Position numbers and translations under genes: made by a program. Below, one piece after another: positions 42,401 through 51,005 of a stretch of 60,281 bases of DNA. The DNA comes from Duganella sp. SG902 (GTDB lineage: Bacteria; Pseudomonadota; Gammaproteobacteria; Burkholderiales; Burkholderiaceae_D), in the NCBI RefSeq assembly GCF_013376005.1, contig NZ_JABMJK010000025.1, positions 1 to 60,281 of the forward strand. The letters run 5' to 3'. The number at the start of each line of letters is the position of its first letter. Within the stretch, counting starts at the first letter, position 1. Under the pieces are notes generated by a model, which was not told the origin of the DNA, did no database searches, and saw only the letters and a program-made list of their open reading frames with translations.

Positions 42401-43978
42401 GTGAACTGGCTGCGCGGCGTGCAGGATTACGCCGACGACAACCTGTTCCGCGCCTACAGCACCACCACCGACGCCAGCGGCGCCACGGTGCCGATCGTGA
42501 TTGGCGACATCGCCTCGTCCAAGCCGGCCTACCTGCGCGAGCCGCACAACAACTATCCGGACACCGCCTACGCCGACTACAAGACCGCCTACGCCAACCG
42601 TCCGGGCACCGTGTTCGTGGCGGCCAACGACGGCATGCTGCACGCCTTCGACGGCGCCACCGGCAACGAGCGCTGGGCCTACGTGCCGCGCATCGTCATG
42701 AGCAAGATGGCGGCGCTGGCCAGCACCACCTACGGCACCAACCACCAGTTCACCGCCGACGGCTCGCCGGAGGTGGCGGACGTCAAGATCGGCGGCCAGT
42801 GGCGCACCATGCTGGTGGGCGGCCTGAACGCGGGCGGCCGCGGCTACTACGCGCTGGACGTGACCGACCCCACCGCGCCCAAGGTGATGTGGGAGCTGTG
42901 CGCCGACGCCGCCGTCTGCCCGCAGCACAACGACCCTGACCTGGGGCTGAGCTTCGGCAACCCGCAGTTCGGCATCTGGCAGGACAAGTGGGTGGTGTTC
43001 CTGACCTCCGGCTACAACAACATCCCCGGCACCGACGGCGTGGGCACCGGCACCGGCAACGGCGTGTTGTACATCGTCGACGCGGCCACCGGCGCCATCC
43101 TGGCGCGCGCCAGGACCAACTCCGGCGACACCACCACGCCGTCCGGCCTGGCCAAGATCACCGCCATCAGCAGCGATCCGCTGGCCGACGCCAAGGTCAC
43201 CTACGTCTACGGCGGCGACGTGCTGGGCGCGATGTGGCGCTTCGACCTGACCGCCACCAGCGGCGCCATCTCGGTGCTGAAGATGGGCGACGCCGGCGTC
43301 AGCAAACCGATCACCACGCGTCCGGACGTGACCCAGTGCGGCGTGCCGATCACCAGCACCGACGCCAGCGGCGTGACCAGCACCCGGACCAGCGCGGTGC
43401 GGATGGTGCTGTTCGGCACCGGCCGGCTGCTGGACGTGCCCGACACCTCCAACACCGACGTGCAGACCCTGTTCGCCTTGAAGGACAGCGGCACCGCGCT
43501 GGGCAGCATCCCGACCTCCAACCTGGTGCAGCAGGTGCTGAGCGTGCAGGGTTCCTCAAGCAACTCGGTCACCTACGCCATCACCGACACGCCTGTGGAC
43601 CTGTCGCAGAAGGACGGCTGGTACTTCCACTGGAACCTGAACGCCGGCGAGCGCATGAACCTCGATCCGCAAATCGTCAGCGGCGTGGCCAACGTCATCA
43701 CCAACATCCCGTCCTCGTCGTCGGCGTGCTCGGTGGGCGGCACCAGCAACCTGTATCAGGTGGACGTGTGCACCGGACAGGGCGTGAACGGCGACCCGGC
43801 CGGGTCCACGCTGTCCAGCACCTCGGCGGCGGTGGGCTTCATCATCGTGCGCCTGCCGAGCGGGCAGCTGAAACTGATCACCACCTTCGCCGACGGCAGC
43901 AACGCCACCAGCCGCACCAAGGAACTCGACACGGCCGAGGCGCACCGGGTCGGATGGCGTCGTATTAAAGGAGAATAA
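39428..43978 (+). CDS. pilY1: Pilus tip adhesin PilY1
   Basis: Predicted 1516-residue secreted protein with Sec signal (LLILLACLIASPAWA). An N-terminal von Willebrand A-like domain carries a metal site D46-x-S48-x-S50 (LLFDNSGSM) and a later ILTTDGYWNG. Between them (about residues 235-535) is a Thr/Ser/Ala-rich insertion with repeated motifs. The C-terminal half is the PilC beta-propeller (FVAANDGMLHAFDGATG, TMLVGGLNAGGRGYYALDVTDP, FLTSGYNN). It sits at the pilus tip with the minor pilins and controls extension, adhesion and mechanosensing in other bacteria. Last gene of the operon. Confidence 0.92.
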   Translation: MKKLLILLACLIASPAWAAPTQIAQVPLLNITGTGTVKPNLMLLFDNSGSMDQTYTPDYVNDSLCRSSVSLQAGVMACNVGHPPFMSPDFNKQYYNPAIHYQVPIRSDGSYYPEQNAANTGNWTVVSNDGFGARRADLFGNTGSNNINLVSGFPDLKWCTTSSSGVCQFNTSTYSYPDATYRSPVDITTGPYYYTIGVGQYCADDTMKNCKSTSIGATAPAGYPVPVKVRWCSDRLLTQCQGKRVGSFIYPSYSAPAGAVASYGTIAIGASAGAGSLSITNIAIAEPSGSVNITSGSMTASTGTNTALKQQTLASTVAANIIARNTTNQNYACVKTPTGQPSVPACSVFGITLTAENVVAVVPVVCTGAKNLTNCVTVSDSSRAGWGFTVTASTTRIAPAYVTFSGTTANSGSPAMDLSKYNGNNLYSTSMAIGRNQTAAQVAALFVAKIGTGGTYKAYAGTNSNCVNTLPANSVCVVDSGALTNTGALTIGAVTNPGSLTSSATAAIMDTIPTTTAALSAGSGAPNPFVRVNIVSGQTYPKSVDRTDCAGATCTYAEEMTNFANWYVYYKSRLQMMKTSVGIAFSPITANYKVGYVKLSNAGAGGAIDLKPADFTGSARSTWYNTLYATTTSGSTPIRTAMDNVGRMFANLTPYNYASGQEVVQYPCQPNFLILTTDGYWNGATTNNVVNNDNVENSARFCSISSGCVDKRAQSQPSIADVALHWYNGGSSTGTVSLRPVLEPDMTRPGSVPAANGENTHLHMNTYTLGLGVDGVMTYEANYDTAPKPGGDFYNLITQAPTGCPWNGGGAYVWPDPDVTNTASTVQERVDDLWHAAINGHGKYFSAQDPKDVVSGLREALSNMQVRTGAAAAAATSTPNITLTDNDIFSATFTTVRWYGELTDRKIDTTSGEVIKTPTWSTSTTVGKSIATRKIKMMQAAQAPGTDPVEFTFDNMDAAARLWFANKCGVLNQCTLLSAADKATVNSGTNMVNWLRGVQDYADDNLFRAYSTTTDASGATVPIVIGDIASSKPAYLREPHNNYPDTAYADYKTAYANRPGTVFVAANDGMLHAFDGATGNERWAYVPRIVMSKMAALASTTYGTNHQFTADGSPEVADVKIGGQWRTMLVGGLNAGGRGYYALDVTDPTAPKVMWELCADAAVCPQHNDPDLGLSFGNPQFGIWQDKWVVFLTSGYNNIPGTDGVGTGTGNGVLYIVDAATGAILARARTNSGDTTTPSGLAKITAISSDPLADAKVTYVYGGDVLGAMWRFDLTATSGAISVLKMGDAGVSKPITTRPDVTQCGVPITSTDASGVTSTRTSAVRMVLFGTGRLLDVPDTSNTDVQTLFALKDSGTALGSIPTSNLVQQVLSVQGSSSNSVTYAITDTPVDLSQKDGWYFHWNLNAGERMNLDPQIVSGVANVITNIPSSSSACSVGGTSNLYQVDVCTGQGVNGDPAGSTLSSTSAAVGFIIVRLPSGQLKLITTFADGSNATSRTKELDTAEAHRVGWRRIKGE

Positions 43979-44023
43979 AGGGTATAATCGAGGGTTTGCA
44001 GAACCGCCTTAGATCGCCCCAAC

Positions 44024-45691
44024 ATGGTCAACGATACCGAAAACACAATCCCCGAGAACAACGACGACGCGCCGGTTGCCGGCAGCGCCAGGACGCCGGC
44101 CCTGATCGCGCGTGAAGTACAGCGCCGCCGCACCTTCGGCATCATCTCCCACCCGGACGCGGGTAAAACCACGCTGACCGAAAAGCTGCTGCTGTTCTCG
44201 GGCGCGATCCAGATGGCCGGCACCGTCAAGGCCCGCAAATCGGGGCGCCACGCGACCTCGGACTGGATGGAGATCGAAAAGCAGCGCGGCATCTCGGTGG
44301 CGTCGTCGGTGATGCAGTTCGAATTCCGCGACCACGTGGTCAACCTGCTGGACACCCCGGGCCACCAGGACTTCTCGGAAGACACCTACCGCGTGCTGAC
44401 CGCGGTCGACTCGGCGCTGATGGTGATCGACGCCGCCAAGGGCGTGGAAGCGCAGACCATCAAGCTGCTGGACGTATGCCGCATGCGCAACACGCCGATC
44501 GTCACCTTCATGAACAAGATGGACCGCGAAACGCGCGACCCGCTGGAACTGCTGGACGAGCTGGAATCGGTGCTGAAGATCCAGTGCGCGCCGGTGACCT
44601 GGCCGATCGGCATGGGCAAGAACTTCCGCGGCGTGTACCACCTGCTGAACGACACCATCATGCTGTTCAAGGCCGGCGAGGAGCGCGCCGACGGCGCGTT
44701 TGAAATCATCGAAGGCATCGACAACCCGCGCCTGCAGGAGATGTTCCCGCTGGAGATGGACCAGTTGCGCATGGAAGTGGAGCTGGTCAACGGCGCCTCG
44801 CACCCGTTCGACCTGCAGGAATTCCTGGCCGGCGTGCAGACGCCGGTGTTCTTCGGCTCCGCCATCAACAACTTCGGCGTGCGCGAGATCCTGTCGGCGC
44901 TGGTCGACTGGGCGCCGGCGCCGCGCGAGCGCGACGCCACCGTGCGCGCGGTCGATCCGAAGGAAGAGCCGTTCACCGGTTTCGTGTTCAAGATCCAGGC
45001 CAATATGGACCCGGCGCACCGCGACCGCATCGCCTTCCTGCGCGTGTGCTCGGGGCGTTTCGAGCGTGGCATGAAGGTCAAGCACCTGCGCCTGGGGCGC
45101 GAAGTGAAGGTGTCGTCGGTGGTGACGTTCATGGCGTCGACCCGCGAGCAGGTGGAAGAGGCGTACGCCGGCGACATCATCGGCCTGCCGAACCACGGCA
45201 ACATGCAGATTGGCGACTCGTTCTCCGAAGGCGAAATGCTGACCTTCACCGGCATCCCGTTCTTCGCGCCGGACTTCTTCCGCCAGGTGCGCATCCGCAA
45301 CCCGCTGAAAATCAAGCAGCTGCACAAAGGTTTGCAGCAGCTGGGCGAGGAGGGCGCGGTGCAGGTGTTCAAGCCGGTGCAGGGGGGCGAGCTGGTGCTG
45401 GGCGCGGTGGGCGTGCTGCAGTTCGAGGTGGTGGCGAGCCGGCTGCTGAACGAGTACGGTGTCGATGCGGTGTTTGAAGGCACCAGCATCAGCAGCGCGC
45501 GCTGGGTGTCCAGCGATGACAAGAAAGCGCTGGCCGACTTCGAGGACCAGCTGGGCCACAACGTCGCCTACGACGCGGCTGGCAACCTGGCCTACCTGGC
45601 CACCTCCAGCGTCAACCTGCGCCTGACGCAGGAACGTTGGCCCAAACTGCAATTCCACGCCACCCGCGAGCACTCCGCCAAGCTCGTCTAA
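44024..45691 (+). CDS. prfC: Peptide chain release factor 3
   Basis: Predicted 555-residue translational GTPase. G1 SHPDAGKTTLTE, G3 DTPGHQDF and G4 NKMDRETRDP are intact; domain II (FTGFVFKIQANMDPAHRDR) and the C-terminal domain (LHKGLQQLGEEGAVQVF) are typical of RF3. It recycles RF1/RF2 after termination. The N-terminal 20 residues are an acidic extension not seen in all RF3 proteins. A -10-like TATAAT (43983-43988) lies ahead of the gene. Confidence 0.95.
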   Translation: MVNDTENTIPENNDDAPVAGSARTPALIAREVQRRRTFGIISHPDAGKTTLTEKLLLFSGAIQMAGTVKARKSGRHATSDWMEIEKQRGISVASSVMQFEFRDHVVNLLDTPGHQDFSEDTYRVLTAVDSALMVIDAAKGVEAQTIKLLDVCRMRNTPIVTFMNKMDRETRDPLELLDELESVLKIQCAPVTWPIGMGKNFRGVYHLLNDTIMLFKAGEERADGAFEIIEGIDNPRLQEMFPLEMDQLRMEVELVNGASHPFDLQEFLAGVQTPVFFGSAINNFGVREILSALVDWAPAPRERDATVRAVDPKEEPFTGFVFKIQANMDPAHRDRIAFLRVCSGRFERGMKVKHLRLGREVKVSSVVTFMASTREQVEEAYAGDIIGLPNHGNMQIGDSFSEGEMLTFTGIPFFAPDFFRQVRIRNPLKIKQLHKGLQQLGEEGAVQVFKPVQGGELVLGAVGVLQFEVVASRLLNEYGVDAVFEGTSISSARWVSSDDKKALADFEDQLGHNVAYDAAGNLAYLATSSVNLRLTQERWPKLQFHATREHSAKLV

Positions 45692-45693
45692 AC

Positions 45694-45783
45694 TCCGGGG
45701 TCAGGTCCTCCATTTCTACACGAGCCCAGCATTAGGCGCGCCTACTGCTGGGCTCGTGTAGAAATGGAGGACCTGACCCCGGA
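45694..45783. repeat. 90-bp near-perfect palindrome
   Basis: Arms of 38 bp (45694-45731 and 45746-45783) are exact reverse complements. The 14-base centre contains a further 12-bp palindrome (TAGGCGCGCCTA, 45733-45744), leaving one unpaired T/C position in the whole element. The ends read GGGGTCAGGTCC and GGACCTGACCCC, an outer motif typical of REP-type elements linked to RAYT transposases (from memory). It lies between convergent prfC and nnrD. Confidence 0.88.
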
Positions 45784-45793
45784 TTACGGCTCA

Positions 45794-46720
45794 TCAGTTG
45801 GCGGCCATGGCGCGCAACAGGGCCGGCACTTCGGTGCTGATCTCGCGCGCCAGGTAGCCCAGCGGCCCGTGTTTCAGGGCCAGTTGTTCTCCCGCCATGG
45901 CGTGCAGGGCGACGCCCCACGCGGCGGCTTGCTCCAGCGACGCGCCGCGTGCCGCCAGGCCGGTGATGATGCCGGCCAGTACGTCTCCCGATCCCGATAT
46001 CGCCAGCCCCGTGTTGCCGCCTTCGTGGCGCCATTCGTGCTTTTCAACGTCGGCAATCACGGTCAGCGCGCCTTTCAGCGCCACCGTCGCGCGCCAGCGC
46101 TGCGCGGCCAGCCGGGCGGCGGCTTCCGGCTGGGCCAGGATGTCGTCCTTGTCGGCGCCGGTCAACCGGGCCAGTTCGCCCGCGTGCGGCGTCAGCAGCA
46201 CTGGATGGTCGAAGCGCAAGCCGCCGACTGCCGCGCCGTCCGCGCCCTCTGTCGCGATCGGACCGCAGTCGGCGTCGCGGCTGACGATGCTCATGCCGGC
46301 GGCGTCCAGGATCAGCGGCGCGTGGCCGCAATGCGGTAGCAGTGCCCGGACCAGGCGGCAGCTTGCGGTGTCGTCCTGCATGCCGGGGCCGATCAGCACG
46401 GCGCTGGCTTGCCCGCACAGTTCGTGCAGGTCGGACCGGTTATCGGCCAGCAGGCCGCCGTCCGGCGTTTCCTGCAAGCCTAGTACGCGTGCTTCGGGCA
46501 CCGCTACGCCGACTTGCGGCGCCACGCTGGCCGCCGTGGCGATCGCCAGCTTGCCGGCGCCGGCGCGCAGGGCGGCGGTCGCGGCCAGCAGCACTGCACC
46601 GGGCATCTCCCGCGATCCCGCGACAATCAGCGCGTATCCTCGTTCATTTTTATCCGCGTCGGGACCCGGCATGGGCAGCGGCCAGTCGCGCAGCAGGCGG
46701 GCGGTGATGTCGATGCTCAT
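45794..46720 (-). CDS. nnrD: ADP-dependent NAD(P)H-hydrate dehydratase
   Basis: Predicted 308 residues from ATG 46720 (MSIDITARLL); the longer frame to 47038 is antisense to the phosphatase and not credible. YjeF C-terminal/ribokinase-like fold: GYALIVAGSREMPGAVLLAA, GPGMQD, LTPHAGELARLTG and the catalytic NTGLAISGSGDVLAGIITGLA. It repairs hydrated NADH and NADPH. In many bacteria the epimerase NnrE is fused; here it is the stand-alone dehydratase. Start overlaps the phosphatase stop by four bases. Confidence 0.9.
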   Translation of the reverse strand: MSIDITARLLRDWPLPMPGPDADKNERGYALIVAGSREMPGAVLLAATAALRAGAGKLAIATAASVAPQVGVAVPEARVLGLQETPDGGLLADNRSDLHELCGQASAVLIGPGMQDDTASCRLVRALLPHCGHAPLILDAAGMSIVSRDADCGPIATEGADGAAVGGLRFDHPVLLTPHAGELARLTGADKDDILAQPEAAARLAAQRWRATVALKGALTVIADVEKHEWRHEGGNTGLAISGSGDVLAGIITGLAARGASLEQAAAWGVALHAMAGEQLALKHGPLGYLAREISTEVPALLRAMAAN

Positions 46721-47481
46721 GATTTGGGCGCGGCGGGTTGGTCTTTTTGGTGGGTTACCGGGGTACCGGTTTGTTCCAGCGGCGCCACGAAGTTGGCTTG
46801 TACCAGCACCAGCTTGCCGTGCTTGCCAGCCGATGGATCGAAACGGTACTCGGTGATGCCGCAGTTGGGCACGTCGCCGGCGCGGTCGATCGCCAGGATG
46901 GCGTCCTCGTCCAGCCGCTCCAGCAGGTAGCGGAAGCAATTGACGATGACCTGGTGGGCCACAATCAGCACCCGTTCGCCGTGATATTCGCGGGTCATGG
47001 TGTCGATCACGCTGCGCAGACGCAGGATGACGTCGCACCAGCTTTCGCCGCCGGGCGGCCGGAAATAGAATTTGCCGACGTGGGCCCGTTGTTCCGCCAG
47101 TTCTGGATATTTGTCGTGGATGCCGAGTGGTGTCAGCCTGTCAAGAATGCCGAATTCCTTTTCCCGCAGCCGCTCATCCCCAGCCACCGCCAGCAGACTG
47201 TCGCGGTCGAGGTGATCAAGCACCACCTTGGCCGTCGCGCGGGCGCGGACGTAGGGTGAAAACAGCACGACATTGGGCTGGGCGTCCGGCGCCATGGCCT
47301 GGAACCAGCCGCTCATGGCCTGTGCCTGACGGTGTCCGAGTTCCGACAGCGGCACATCGACGTCGCGGTCGGCCAGGTCGATCAGCAGCTTTTTGCCGGC
47401 TTCCGCCTCGTCGCGGGCGACGTTGCCGGCGCTTTGGCCATGCCGGACCAGCCAGAGTTGCTGCGGCCATTTCTGTTCCAT
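46717..47481 (-). CDS. Histidine phosphatase family protein
   Basis: Predicted 254 residues from ATG 47481. The RHG motif is at LWLVRHGQSAGN, with a second active-site region LIVAHQVIVN (His, but with Gln where SHG-type members have Gly) and REKEFGILD providing the acid. It belongs to the phosphoglycerate-mutase-like superfamily; the substrate is unknown. Sandwiched with one- and four-base overlaps between xth and nnrD, so the three are one operon of repair-type functions. Confidence 0.85.
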   Translation of the reverse strand: MEQKWPQQLWLVRHGQSAGNVARDEAEAGKKLLIDLADRDVDVPLSELGHRQAQAMSGWFQAMAPDAQPNVVLFSPYVRARATAKVVLDHLDRDSLLAVAGDERLREKEFGILDRLTPLGIHDKYPELAEQRAHVGKFYFRPPGGESWCDVILRLRSVIDTMTREYHGERVLIVAHQVIVNCFRYLLERLDEDAILAIDRAGDVPNCGITEYRFDPSAGKHGKLVLVQANFVAPLEQTGTPVTHQKDQPAAPKS

Positions 47482-48263
47482 CAGCGCTCCCCCAGATCCA
47501 GTTCGACCCACACCGGCGCATGGTCGCTGGGCTTCTCGCGGCCCCGCACGTCGCGGTCCACGCCGGCCTTTTTCAGCGCCGGCGTGAGCGCTGGGCTGAG
47601 CAGGATGTGGTCGATGCGCAGGCCGGCGTTGCGCTGGTAGGCGTTGCGGAAATAATCCCAGAAGGTATATATAACTTCGCCCGGATGGGTGACGCGCAGG
47701 GAATCGCACCAGCCTTGCTCAATTAGCCTATGAAACGCCGCGCGCACCTCGGGGCGAAATAAAGCGTCATCCAACCAGCGTTCCGGCTTATATACGTCCA
47801 GCTCGGTCGGCATGACATTGAAATCACCCGCCAGAACGGCTGGGGCGCCGCTCTCGATTAATTTGGACGCGTGCAGGATAAACCGCTCAAACCATTTTAA
47901 TTTGTAATCGAATTTTGGACCGGGAGCAGGATTCCCATTCGGTAGATATAAGCCTCCGATAATAACCCCATTCACCACCGCCTCAATATACCGGCTTTGC
48001 GCATCGTCGGGGTCACCGGGTAATCCCCGTCCGGTTTCAACCGGCTGCTGACCACGCGCGAGTATGGCCACGCCATTCCAGCTTTTTTGTCCATGCCAGA
48101 TGGCTTGATAACCCGCCTCATTGATTGCCGCTTCCGGGAATTTTTCCTGCGGGGCTTTCAATTCCTGCAGGCAGACGGCGTCCGGCCGGGTTTCATCCAG
48201 CCATTGGAGCAGGGCGGGCAGGCGGCTGCCGATGCCGTTGACGTTGAAGGTGGCGATACGCAT
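47481..48263 (-). CDS. xthA: Exodeoxyribonuclease III
   Basis: Predicted 260 residues from ATG 48263 (MRIATFNVNGIGSRL); the frame runs to 48431 but the family starts here. Conserved blocks: CLQELK with the catalytic Glu, WNGVAILAR, LAGDFNVMPTELDVY and the final SDHAPVWVEL with the catalytic Asp-His. It removes bases 3' ends and abasic sites in base excision repair. The same open frame upstream overlaps the regulatory region of the GntR gene and is not coding. Confidence 0.93.
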   Translation of the reverse strand: MRIATFNVNGIGSRLPALLQWLDETRPDAVCLQELKAPQEKFPEAAINEAGYQAIWHGQKSWNGVAILARGQQPVETGRGLPGDPDDAQSRYIEAVVNGVIIGGLYLPNGNPAPGPKFDYKLKWFERFILHASKLIESGAPAVLAGDFNVMPTELDVYKPERWLDDALFRPEVRAAFHRLIEQGWCDSLRVTHPGEVIYTFWDYFRNAYQRNAGLRIDHILLSPALTPALKKAGVDRDVRGREKPSDHAPVWVELDLGER

Positions 48264-48393
48264 GGGGCAAGTATAAACAGCTAGTCCTGACGCGCCGGTG
48301 CGCCAACGCACGCAACAAGGGCTGCGATAGCCCGTATTCAAGCCAGGAATTGGCGTGATCCAGCCAGATTCTGGCAAGGAGAGCAAAAGCCGC

Positions 48394-48439
48394 TTGACAG
48401 GCGCGGTCGCGACGTATACTGTATTAATCAACTAATACA
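48394..48439 (+). promoter_or_regulatory. Promoter and operator of the gntR-ABC operon
   Basis: TTGACA (48394-48399) and TATACT (48415-48420) with a short 15-base spacer, followed at once by the perfect dyad TGTATTA-N6-TAATACA (48420-48439). A dyad right at the start point is typical for autorepression by YtrA-type GntR proteins. Confidence 0.7.
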
Positions 48440-48453
48440 CAAATACAACCGCC

Positions 48454-48840
48454 ATGGCCACGCACACAGCTTCCTTGTTCACCATAACGACCGGCTCGTC
48501 CGATCCTATTTACCGGCAACTGATCGAGCAGGTGCGGCGGTTGATTGCCGCCGCCGTTCTCAAACCCGGCGATGTTTTACCGTCTGTCCGCGATGTGGCG
48601 GTCACTTTGGCGGTGAATCCCATGACGGTTTCCAAGGCCTATAACATGATGGAAACCGAAGGTTTATTAAGCAGGGCGCGCGGCGTTGGCATGCTGGTGG
48701 CGCAAAGTAAATTACAAGAAGGGCGGGAAAATCTTTTAAGACCCACATTGGAACGGGCCGCCGCCGAAGCCCGCCAATTGGAACTGGATAACGAAACGGT
48801 GCTGAATCTGTTTAAAAAAATACTCGGAGAAAATAAATGA
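48454..48840 (+). CDS. GntR-family regulator, YtrA type
   Basis: Predicted 128 residues: winged helix at 15-80 (DPIYRQLIEQVRRLIAAAVLKPGDVLPSVRDVAVTLAVNPMTVSKAYNMMETEGLL) and only a short C-terminal helix, the small-tail layout of the YtrA subfamily, which controls ABC exporters next to it. It lies first in the operon and likely represses it through the dyad upstream. The stop overlaps the ATPase start by four bases. Confidence 0.9.
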   Translation: MATHTASLFTITTGSSDPIYRQLIEQVRRLIAAAVLKPGDVLPSVRDVAVTLAVNPMTVSKAYNMMETEGLLSRARGVGMLVAQSKLQEGRENLLRPTLERAAAEARQLELDNETVLNLFKKILGENK

Positions 48841-49556
48841 AAGCCAATGTCGTCGAAATCGCCAACCTGCATAAAGCCTTCGGCCAGCAGCAGGTTTTAC
48901 AGGGTATTAACTGGAATATCGAATCGGGCAAGGTGATTGGATTATTGGGCCGGAATGGCGCCGGTAAATCCACCTTGCTGGAGTGCCTGCTTGGCTTGCG
49001 CGAGGCGGACGCCGGCGGCAGCAAGCTGTTTGGTCAACAAGCCGGGGCACTGAACGAGGAGGCGCGCGCCAACATCGGCTACGTGCCGCAAAGGTCGGAG
49101 CTGTTTGAATGGTTGACGCCTTTGCAACTGCTGGACTATTTCAAGGCGCTGTACCCGCGCTGGAACCAGGCCAAGGTGGACAGTCTGATGCAACGCTGGG
49201 ACCTGGCCGGCGAAGCGGCGACCAAGCAGATCAGCAAGCTTTCTGGCGGCCAGAAGCAGCGCCTGTCGCTGATCCGCGCGCTCGCGCATGATCCGAAATT
49301 GCTGGTGCTGGACGAGCCGGTCGCCAGCCTCGACCCGATCGGCCGCCGTGATTTTCTGCAAGAACTGGTCAATGACGTCATCGAACGCGACACCACGGTG
49401 ATCTTTTCCACGCACATCCTGTCCGACCTGGAGCGGGTGGCGCTGGACGTGGCGTTTCTGCAAGGCGGCAAGATCGTGCTGCAAGGCGCGCTGGATGAGT
49501 TGCTTGAGGGTAAAAATCTCAGCCTCGAAGACCTGTTTGTCGAGGTGACGAAATGA
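48837..49556 (+). CDS. ABC transporter ATP-binding protein
   Basis: Predicted 239 residues. Walker A GRNGAGKST, Q-loop YVPQ, signature LSGGQKQR, Walker B LLVLDEP, H-loop STHIL. It belongs to the CcmA/YtrB-like exporter ATPases. Partner membrane protein is encoded next with a four-base overlap. The substrate is unknown; operons of this layout respond to cell-wall-active compounds in Gram-positives, which need not hold here. Confidence 0.92.
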   Translation: MKANVVEIANLHKAFGQQQVLQGINWNIESGKVIGLLGRNGAGKSTLLECLLGLREADAGGSKLFGQQAGALNEEARANIGYVPQRSELFEWLTPLQLLDYFKALYPRWNQAKVDSLMQRWDLAGEAATKQISKLSGGQKQRLSLIRALAHDPKLLVLDEPVASLDPIGRRDFLQELVNDVIERDTTVIFSTHILSDLERVALDVAFLQGGKIVLQGALDELLEGKNLSLEDLFVEVTK

Positions 49557-50983
49557 ACGCCGCCACCCGGCAATTGCTGTTACAGCTCCTGCGTGACCGC
49601 GCCAGTTGCGGCATGCTGGTGCGTTTGAGCTGGCTTGTGGGCGGCTTCGCCGTGATCCAGTTGGTCGTGAATTATCATTTCGGTAAGCCCGATTTTGGCA
49701 AACTGGTGCTGCTGTGGCTGATTGGCGGCATGTGCTATCTGTGGTGCGGGGCGTTCCTGAAGAATGCGGTGCAGCAGAACACGCCGGCCAACGCGGTGCT
49801 GGTGCCAGGCCTGCGGCGCAAGCTGATGCGCCTGACAGTGCTGCTGTACGCTGGCGCAACCCTGCTGACCGGCGCGCTCAGCGGCCTGCTGACCGGACGG
49901 CCGGGCTATGGCCTGCTGGTGGGCGCGCTGTTCAGCATTTACGTGCTGTATGCGCAGCGCTACAACTGGCTGAACTTCCTGCCATCGGTGGTCATCGTCG
50001 GTTCGCTGTGGGTCAGCAACCATCCAGTGGAACAGGTGCTGTCGGCGGCCGATGCGGTTGGCGAGCCGTTGCTGACTTCGTTCGGCATGACGCTGCTGGC
50101 GCTGCTGGCCCGGCCCGCCTTGCAGGCGCTGTTTCCGCAGGGCGGCGACCGTCATTGGGCGTGGTATCTGCGTTTCACGCGCCAACTGGCGGTTGCCAGC
50201 GGCAGCGTGCTGAATACCGAACCGGCGCACGGCGTGCCCGGACTGGCCTGGTTGCGCGCCCCCTACAACGCGGCCTTGCGCGCCGACAGCCGGCGTGGCG
50301 TCAACCGCGGCCGCCAGATGCTGCATACGCTGGGCACGCCCGCCCATGATGGCGGCGCGATCGTGTATGCCGTGATCTCGGCCTTGATCATGATCATGGT
50401 CGGGCGCTCGCTCGCGGCGAAGGGCGATGCGGTATTCACCATGGTGAGCAGCACCATGATGCAGGGCATGTTGATGATGAGTGTGGTGATCTACGCCTCC
50501 ACGGTGGTTACGCATGCGGTGCGCCGTGGCGGCGAACAGGGCCTGTATCGCCTGACGCCCGCGGCCCCCGCCTCGAACCAATTCAACCGCGTACTGCTCG
50601 GCGCCTTGCTGTTCCGTTGCCTGCGCCTGTGGCTGATTTGTCTGCTGGCCATCTCCTGCATCGACGCCGTGATTCTTGGGCAGCCGCAGGTGCGCGGGAT
50701 CACCTTCGCGCTGGCGACGTTGATGCTGCCATTCACGTTGCTGCTGATGCGCGACTATGCCAGCGCGCCGCCACGTCCGAACGCGGTGCTGATGGTGGTG
50801 ACCGTCACGCTGGTGATGGCCGCCTACATCGCGCTGGCGATGGTGGATCAGGCTCACCCCGATTTGCCGTTGTTCTGGTTCGGCGGCGGCGTCGCGCTGG
50901 TGACGGCCATCGTCATGCGGCTGCGCTGGCAGCAACTGGTCGCGCTGCCGCCGTTGCTGCCGGCCTGCCGCGCGGCGGTCTAG
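49553..50983 (+). CDS. ABC transporter permease-like membrane protein
   Basis: Predicted 476-residue polytopic protein with about ten to twelve hydrophobic helices, for example LVLLWLIGGMCYLWCGAFL, VYAVISALIMIMVG, VLMVVTVTLVMAAYIALAM and LFWFGGGVALVTAIVM. Placed directly after the ATPase with a four-base overlap, so it is the membrane half of this exporter. No substrate signature is seen. The family is not one I can name. Confidence 0.78.
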   Translation: MNAATRQLLLQLLRDRASCGMLVRLSWLVGGFAVIQLVVNYHFGKPDFGKLVLLWLIGGMCYLWCGAFLKNAVQQNTPANAVLVPGLRRKLMRLTVLLYAGATLLTGALSGLLTGRPGYGLLVGALFSIYVLYAQRYNWLNFLPSVVIVGSLWVSNHPVEQVLSAADAVGEPLLTSFGMTLLALLARPALQALFPQGGDRHWAWYLRFTRQLAVASGSVLNTEPAHGVPGLAWLRAPYNAALRADSRRGVNRGRQMLHTLGTPAHDGGAIVYAVISALIMIMVGRSLAAKGDAVFTMVSSTMMQGMLMMSVVIYASTVVTHAVRRGGEQGLYRLTPAAPASNQFNRVLLGALLFRCLRLWLICLLAISCIDAVILGQPQVRGITFALATLMLPFTLLLMRDYASAPPRPNAVLMVVTVTLVMAAYIALAMVDQAHPDLPLFWFGGGVALVTAIVMRLRWQQLVALPPLLPACRAAV

Positions 50984-51005
50984 TTGGGCGCATCAAGCTG
51001 TTCAG

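Noticed and set aside
39437..42928. Minus-strand frame of 1163 codons opposite pilY1
   Set aside because: Antisense shadow of a GC-rich gene.
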